A stretch of DNA of 8,855 nucleotides from Chloroflexota bacterium (GTDB lineage Bacteria > Chloroflexota > Limnocylindria > QHBO01): the NCBI GenBank assembly GCA_005880165.1, contig VBJP01000107.1:1-8855 (forward strand), in the 5' to 3' direction. Made by a program: the position numbers and the translations under genes. The notes under the pieces were generated by a model. That model did no database searches. It was not told where the DNA came from and was given only the letters and a program-made list of their open reading frames with translations. Of the stretch, positions 5,275-8,855 are shown one piece after another; positions within the stretch are counted from its first letter, which is position 1; the number at the start of each line of letters is the position of its first letter.

Positions 5275-6899
5275 GAGGAGTGGTGACGGAGGCCGACGCG
5301 GGGGCGGGCCAGTCCACCGACACCGCCCGCTGGCACCTCGCGCGAGCGCTCGCCTGGCGGAACCGGCTCGACCTGTTCGCCCTGGCCGCGGGAGTGACCG
5401 GGATCCTCGCCTTCCACTACTCGGGTGCCGCCTCCGGATCCCGCGACGCCTTCGTGTTCATGGGCTTCGACCCTGACCGCGCCTACCTGCTGACGGCCGG
5501 AATGGGAGCGGCGCTCGGCGGTGGTTTGGCGGGGCTCGCCGGCGGGCGCTGGCTCACGTGGGTATCCACTGGGCTCGCGGGCCTCGTCGCCCTCTTTGGG
5601 CACACCTTCATCGAGGAGACCAATCGAGCGCTCGCGGGTGCCGGCGGCGCGGGTCGATTCGACGCGACAGGCTGGTTGATCACGACCGCCTCGTTACTCG
5701 CGGCCGGATTGCTGCTCGGGCTGGCAGCCGGCATCCTGGCAGGGCAGGCGCGCGCCGGCCTCCTCGACGTGGGAAGAGGGATGGTTCGGAGCTGGCGCGC
5801 GCGTGACACTCGGGCCCTGCCCCGGGCGGGACTCCTCGCAGTCATCACCATCGTCATTGGCCTGGTGGTGGCGGTTCCGGTCCTTGGCCAGCTCGTGAAC
5901 TACGGCGCTGACTCGCTGATGCTGTCCGGTGGCGCCGGCGGAATCCCGATGACCGGGGAGGGAGGGAACCCAGCAGCCCCGGTGGGGGGTCTGACGGCGC
6001 CAGCGGTGGCGTCCGCGGGTCCGGATTCTGGGTCCACGCCGGTGGGCTCCAGCGGCCAGCCCTGGGTCGCCTGGCGCCCGCAGGGGACGGGTTCGGTGAT
6101 CGAGCGTGCCCTGCCGGCACCGTGGACCGGAGGCCGGAGCACACAGGCGCAGTTCTCCATCTACCTGCCACCCGGATATGCATCCAGCGGGATTCAGTAT
6201 CCGGTCGTCTACGAGCTTCCGTGGCCGATCGCCTTGTGGGACAACGGCGCCAACATCCGGCCAACCCTCGACAACCTAATCGACAGCGGCCAGCTGCCAG
6301 CGAGCATCTTCGTCTTCCTGAGCAGCGGGGGCGGTCCATTCGTCGACAACGAGTGCATCGACGCGGCCGCGGGCGTGGAGGCCTTCGACACGTTTGCATC
6401 GACCGCGCTTGTTCACTACATGGACGCCAACTTCCGAACCATCGCCAGGCCCGCCGCGCGGACGCTGATGGGCGATTCGCAGGGGGGCTTCTGTGCCGCG
6501 AACGTGCTGCTGCATCACCCGGATGTGTTTCGCCAGGAGATCAGCTTCAGCGGTTACTACGCCGCGGCTCCGCTTCTCGGCATGAGCCCCAGCGCGCAAG
6601 CACCATATGCCGGCGACCGGGCCCTCGAGCTCGCCAACTCCCCGATCCTCATCGACGGCCGCGTCGCGCCGGCGCTCCGACGGCAGATGCTCTTCGCGCT
6701 GATTGCCTACCCTACCGCGCCGTTCTACGGAAGCCAGTACCAGCAATTCTCGCGTCAGGCCCGAGCGCTCGGATATCGGGTCGCGCTGATCCCGACGCCC
6801 TACGGACACTCGTGGCTGGGGGTGCGTGCGACCCTGGGCCCAGCACTGCTGACGGTCGCCAATCGTGAGGCGGCAGAGGGAGTCTTCCAGGGTTCCTAG
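5271..6899 (+). CDS. Five-helix membrane protein with exoplasmic esterase-D/Ag85-like hydrolase
   Basis: About 542 residues if translation begins at GTG 5271, which overlaps the aminoacylase stop (GTGA). GTG at 5280 or 5283 are alternatives; the AGGAG at 5276-5280 lies too close to 5283 to decide. Counting from 5271, helices lie at about 33-54, 71-92, 95-115, 135-158 and 187-209, then a Gly/Pro/Ser-rich linker to about 265, then an alpha/beta hydrolase of the PF00756 type. Visible hydrolase features are 'QFSIYLPPGYASSG', the nucleophile elbow 'MGDSQGG' with Ser403, and 'TPYGHSWLG' with the probable catalytic His513; the acid residue is not certain. Arg-rich residues before helix 1 suggest a cytoplasmic N-terminus, so five helices place the hydrolase outside. 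PF00756 includes esterases, feruloyl esterases and mycolyltransferases. Position behind the aminoacyl-lipid synthase suggests an aminoacyl-lipid hydrolase or acyltransferase; this is inference. Confidence 0.82.
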   Translation: MRGVVTEADAGAGQSTDTARWHLARALAWRNRLDLFALAAGVTGILAFHYSGAASGSRDAFVFMGFDPDRAYLLTAGMGAALGGGLAGLAGGRWLTWVSTGLAGLVALFGHTFIEETNRALAGAGGAGRFDATGWLITTASLLAAGLLLGLAAGILAGQARAGLLDVGRGMVRSWRARDTRALPRAGLLAVITIVIGLVVAVPVLGQLVNYGADSLMLSGGAGGIPMTGEGGNPAAPVGGLTAPAVASAGPDSGSTPVGSSGQPWVAWRPQGTGSVIERALPAPWTGGRSTQAQFSIYLPPGYASSGIQYPVVYELPWPIALWDNGANIRPTLDNLIDSGQLPASIFVFLSSGGGPFVDNECIDAAAGVEAFDTFASTALVHYMDANFRTIARPAARTLMGDSQGGFCAANVLLHHPDVFRQEISFSGYYAAAPLLGMSPSAQAPYAGDRALELANSPILIDGRVAPALRRQMLFALIAYPTAPFYGSQYQQFSRQARALGYRVALIPTPYGHSWLGVRATLGPALLTVANREAAEGVFQGS

Positions 6900-6938
6900 C
6901 GCTCTTCCCCGGCCGATAGTCGCGCCCGCAAATCGGGT

Positions 6939-6944
6939 TACCAT
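6939..6944 (+). promoter_or_regulatory. Possible -10 element (TACCAT) for the MarP-like gene
   Basis: GGGTTACCATCC lies in the 97-base gap between the hydrolase stop (6899) and the GTG at 6997. TACCAT fits TAnnnT and would give a leader of about 45 bases. No clear -35 box is seen. The same TACCATC heptamer stands before the C-N hydrolase on the other strand. Confidence 0.35.
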
Positions 6945-6996
6945 CCTGACGCGCCGGCCCGGGATCCCGTCGGCGGCGGTCTGTACCTCGGTAGCT

Positions 6997-8175
6997 GTGA
7001 ACCTCATCGATCTGGCAGCATTCGCGATCCTGGCCACAACAGTGGCGCTCGGTGCGTGGGCAGGCCTCTTTCCGCAGCTGCTCGGCCTCGTGGGCGCGGC
7101 CGTTGGCTTCGTGCTGGCAGTCGTGGCAGCAGGTTCGCTGCATGCGCCGCTGGCGCAGATCGACCAGCCGATGCGCGCCTTCCTGGCTGCAGCAGGTCTG
7201 GTGGGGCTGACCTTGAGCGGTGAGGCGGCAGGCTCGGCGATCGGCTCACGCATCCGGGCGGCGATGCACGCGAGCGTCCTGGGCGGCGTGGACCTCGGGG
7301 GCGGGGTGGTCGTCGGGCTGGGTCAGGGAATTCTCGCCATCTGGATCATGGCCGGCCTGGTGCTGGCCGGCGCGGCCCCGGGCCTGGAGCGCGCCGTTGG
7401 TGCGTCGCTGCTGGTGCGATCCATCAATCGGGTCCTGCCACCTCCCGAGGGAGTCGCTCAGCAGCTCGCCTACCTGCTGGGGCCCACGGAGCTGCCAAAG
7501 CTCTTCGCCGGTGTCGAGCCTTCGCCCGCACCGCCTCTCGACCTGCCAGGCAGCGGCACGGTGCGGGCGCTGGCGCAGTCCGCCGCTGCGAGCACCGTCC
7601 AGGTAGTGACCATCGGCTGCGGCCGCGAACAGCTGGGCACCGGCTTCTTCGTGGCCGAGCACGTCGTCGTCACCAACGCGCATGTCGTGGCCGGCGGAAG
7701 CTCGATCTCGGTCGCGCTGGCGGGAGTCACGCAGCGCGCGACGCTGGTCACATTCGACGCCCGCCAGGACGTGGCCGTGCTGCACGTCGCGGCCATGACC
7801 GCGCCCGCTCTGCGCCTCGCGGGCAACCCGCCCGAGCGCGGAGTGCCGGCGGCAGCCCTGGGCCACCCTGGAGGCGGGCCGCTGGCGGTCATCCCCGCCG
7901 TCGTCACGGCTGAGTTCACCGCCTTGGGACCCGACATCTACGACCACGGCAAGGTCAGCCGCGCGATCGTGGAGGTGCGAGCCGCCGTTCGGCGCGGTGA
8001 CTCGGGCGGACCGTTGTTGACCGCTCCCGGCCTGGTCGGTGGCATCGTGTTCGGGGCCTCCCGGACCTCACCGGGCGTGGGATATGCCATCGCAGCCAAC
8101 TCGGTGGCGGCGGAGATCCGCGAGGCTAGCGCGCGGACCGGGGCGGTGCCATCCGGCGCCTGCACCTCCGAATAG
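6997..8175 (+). CDS. marP: MarP-like membrane-anchored periplasmic serine protease
   Basis: A 392-residue protein from GTG 6997, where 'NLIDLAAFAILATTVALGAW' begins the first helix; the frame is open upstream but reads basic non-membrane sequence, and no Shine-Dalgarno is seen. Four hydrophobic segments (about 3-23, 25-47, 60-82, 95-127) form a CvpA-like domain. From about 185 a chymotrypsin-fold protease follows with His229 ('VVTNAHVVAGG'), Asp258 ('DARQDVAVLHV') and Ser336 ('RRGDSGGPLL'). Cys208 ('TIGCGREQLGTGF') and Cys389 (near the C-terminus, 'SGACTSE') match, in place and spacing, the two cysteines of the activating disulfide in Mycobacterium tuberculosis MarP (about 397 aa; C214/C395, H235, D264, S343 as I recall). 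MarP supports acid and oxidative stress survival and processes peptidoglycan hydrolase RipA. The same fold and likely role are inferred here; the substrate is unknown. It follows the lipid-modifying pair and has its own candidate promoter. Confidence 0.9.
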   Translation: MNLIDLAAFAILATTVALGAWAGLFPQLLGLVGAAVGFVLAVVAAGSLHAPLAQIDQPMRAFLAAAGLVGLTLSGEAAGSAIGSRIRAAMHASVLGGVDLGGGVVVGLGQGILAIWIMAGLVLAGAAPGLERAVGASLLVRSINRVLPPPEGVAQQLAYLLGPTELPKLFAGVEPSPAPPLDLPGSGTVRALAQSAAASTVQVVTIGCGREQLGTGFFVAEHVVVTNAHVVAGGSSISVALAGVTQRATLVTFDARQDVAVLHVAAMTAPALRLAGNPPERGVPAAALGHPGGGPLAVIPAVVTAEFTALGPDIYDHGKVSRAIVEVRAAVRRGDSGGPLLTAPGLVGGIVFGASRTSPGVGYAIAANSVAAEIREASARTGAVPSGACTSE

Positions 8176-8213
8176 GAACGGCGAACCAGCCGCTTCCGGC
8201 CGGGCTCGGCGTG

Positions 8214-8222
8214 TGGTCTAAT
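8214..8222 (+). promoter_or_regulatory. Extended -10 promoter of the aminotransferase gene
   Basis: TGGTCTAAT is an extended -10 (TGn followed by TCTAAT, one mismatch to TATAAT). A start near 8229 would give a leader of about 17 bases holding only the ribosome binding site. The -35 region (TTCCGG at 17-base spacing) is poor, as is usual for extended -10 promoters. It makes the aminotransferase gene independent of the MarP-like gene 70 bases upstream. Confidence 0.55.
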
Positions 8223-8235
8223 CGCACCCCACGCC

Positions 8236-8240
8236 GGAGG
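8236..8240 (+). promoter_or_regulatory. Shine-Dalgarno of the aminotransferase gene
   Basis: GGAGG lies 5 bases before the ATG at 8246 and supports that start. Confidence 0.75.
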
Positions 8241-8245
8241 TGCGC

Positions 8246-8855
8246 ATGACCACCACGTCTCCCCATCGGCTGACGACCGACGAGATCCTGCGCCTCAATC
8301 GCGAGTACACCTTCTTCTCCTGGTCCGCCCAGGCGAAGATCAACCCGATCGTCATCGATCGCGCGGATGGGGTCTATTTCTGGGACCCCGACGGCAAGCG
8401 CTACATCGACTTCAACAGCCAGCTGATGAGCGTGAACATCGGTCACGGAGACCGTCGCGTGGCCGAGGCGATCGCCGAGCAGGCCCGCACCCTCGCCTTC
8501 GCCGCGCCACAGTTCGCCACCGAGGTCCGCGGACGCCTTGGACAGCTGCTGGCCGAGCTGACGCCAGGTGACCTGAAGACTTTCTTCTTCACCCTGGGCG
8601 GTGCTGAAGCGAACGAGAATGCGCTGCGCCTGGCGCGCCTGGTGACCGGTCGCCAGAAGGTGATCGCGCGCCATCGGTCCTATCACGGCGCCACCGCCGG
8701 GGCGATCAGCGTCACCGGTGACCCGCGGCGCTGGGCCAATGAGTCAGGGGGCGTCCCTGGCGTGATCCGGGTCCTGGACCCCTGGCGTTGGGGACGCGAG
8801 GAGCCTGAGCCAGTCGATGAGCATCTGGCCTATCTCGAGGAGGTGATCCAGTACG
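8246..8855 (+). CDS. Class III PLP-dependent aminotransferase, partial (N-terminal 203 residues)
   Basis: The frame is open from ATG 8246 to the window end without a stop. The product begins MTTTSPHRLTTDEILRLNRE. Class III (omega-aminotransferase) landmarks appear in order: 'GVYFWDPDGKRYIDFNSQLM' at the active-site entrance, 'VNIGHGDRRVAEAIAEQA', 'FFTLGGAEANENALRLARL' (the phosphate-binding GGAEANE loop), and 'RHRSYHGATAGAISVTGDPR', whose Tyr-His-Gly stacks on the cofactor ring. The Schiff-base lysine lies in the missing C-terminal half; family length is about 430-460 aa. Such enzymes transaminate beta-alanine, taurine, GABA or similar amines with pyruvate or 2-oxoglutarate; the substrate cannot be fixed from this half. 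With a beta-ureidopropionase-like gene and a TIGR03842-like gene about 6 kb away, use of beta-alanine or beta-aminoisobutyrate is a reasonable inference. Confidence 0.88.
   Translation, partial: MTTTSPHRLTTDEILRLNREYTFFSWSAQAKINPIVIDRADGVYFWDPDGKRYIDFNSQLMSVNIGHGDRRVAEAIAEQARTLAFAAPQFATEVRGRLGQLLAELTPGDLKTFFFTLGGAEANENALRLARLVTGRQKVIARHRSYHGATAGAISVTGDPRRWANESGGVPGVIRVLDPWRWGREEPEPVDEHLAYLEEVIQY

Noticed and set aside
6276..7253. Minus-strand open frame of 325 codons across the hydrolase 3' end and MarP-like 5' end
   Set aside because: It is antisense to two supported genes and has no family features; high GC makes such frames common.
8126..8686. Minus-strand open frame of 186 codons opposite the aminotransferase start
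   Set aside because: The plus strand carries a promoter, ribosome binding site and clear class III aminotransferase motifs; the antisense frame has none.

Overview
The window is GC-rich, protein-dense bacterial DNA with many GTG starts and short spacers. The gene content (an F420-type luciferase-like oxidoreductase, a MarP-type periplasmic protease, an MprF/LysX-type lipid aminoacylase) suggests a high-GC Gram-positive-like lineage. Actinomycetota or a high-GC Chloroflexota (Limnocylindria-like) would both fit; the sequence alone does not decide between them. I saw no rRNA, tRNA, CRISPR array, insertion sequence or phage gene.

Left block (1-2673, minus strand, read right to left): a tight cluster of a carbon-nitrogen hydrolase of the beta-ureidopropionase type, a TIGR03842-like luciferase-like monooxygenase, an SRPBCC-fold protein and a VOC/glyoxalase-fold protein cut by the window edge. 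The hydrolase is broken. Its two halves lie in different frames and about ten conserved residues between the catalytic Lys and Cys are missing, as if about 29 bp had been deleted. Next, also on the minus strand (2790-3365), is an unrecognised four-helix membrane protein.

Centre (3366-6899): a 184-bp divergent intergenic region holds two near-perfect palindromes. It leads on the plus strand into a six-helix MprF/LysX-type aminoacyl-phosphatidylglycerol synthase (DUF2156) without the long flippase domain. Overlapping it or a few bases downstream is a five-helix membrane protein carrying an exoplasmic esterase-D/Ag85-like serine hydrolase. A 12-bp perfect hairpin lies at the junction. The pair looks like a writer/eraser couple for aminoacylated lipids: synthesis on the cytoplasmic face, hydrolysis outside.

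Right block (6900-8855, plus strand): a MarP-like protease (CvpA-type membrane domain plus chymotrypsin-fold protease with a complete His-Asp-Ser triad and the two cysteines of the MarP regulatory disulfide). A good extended -10 promoter follows, then the start of a class III PLP aminotransferase that runs off the window. The aminotransferase, the C-N hydrolase and the TIGR03842-like protein are the kinds of genes found in reductive pyrimidine/beta-amino-acid catabolism clusters. They flank the envelope genes, so the envelope module may sit inside a dispersed catabolic locus.
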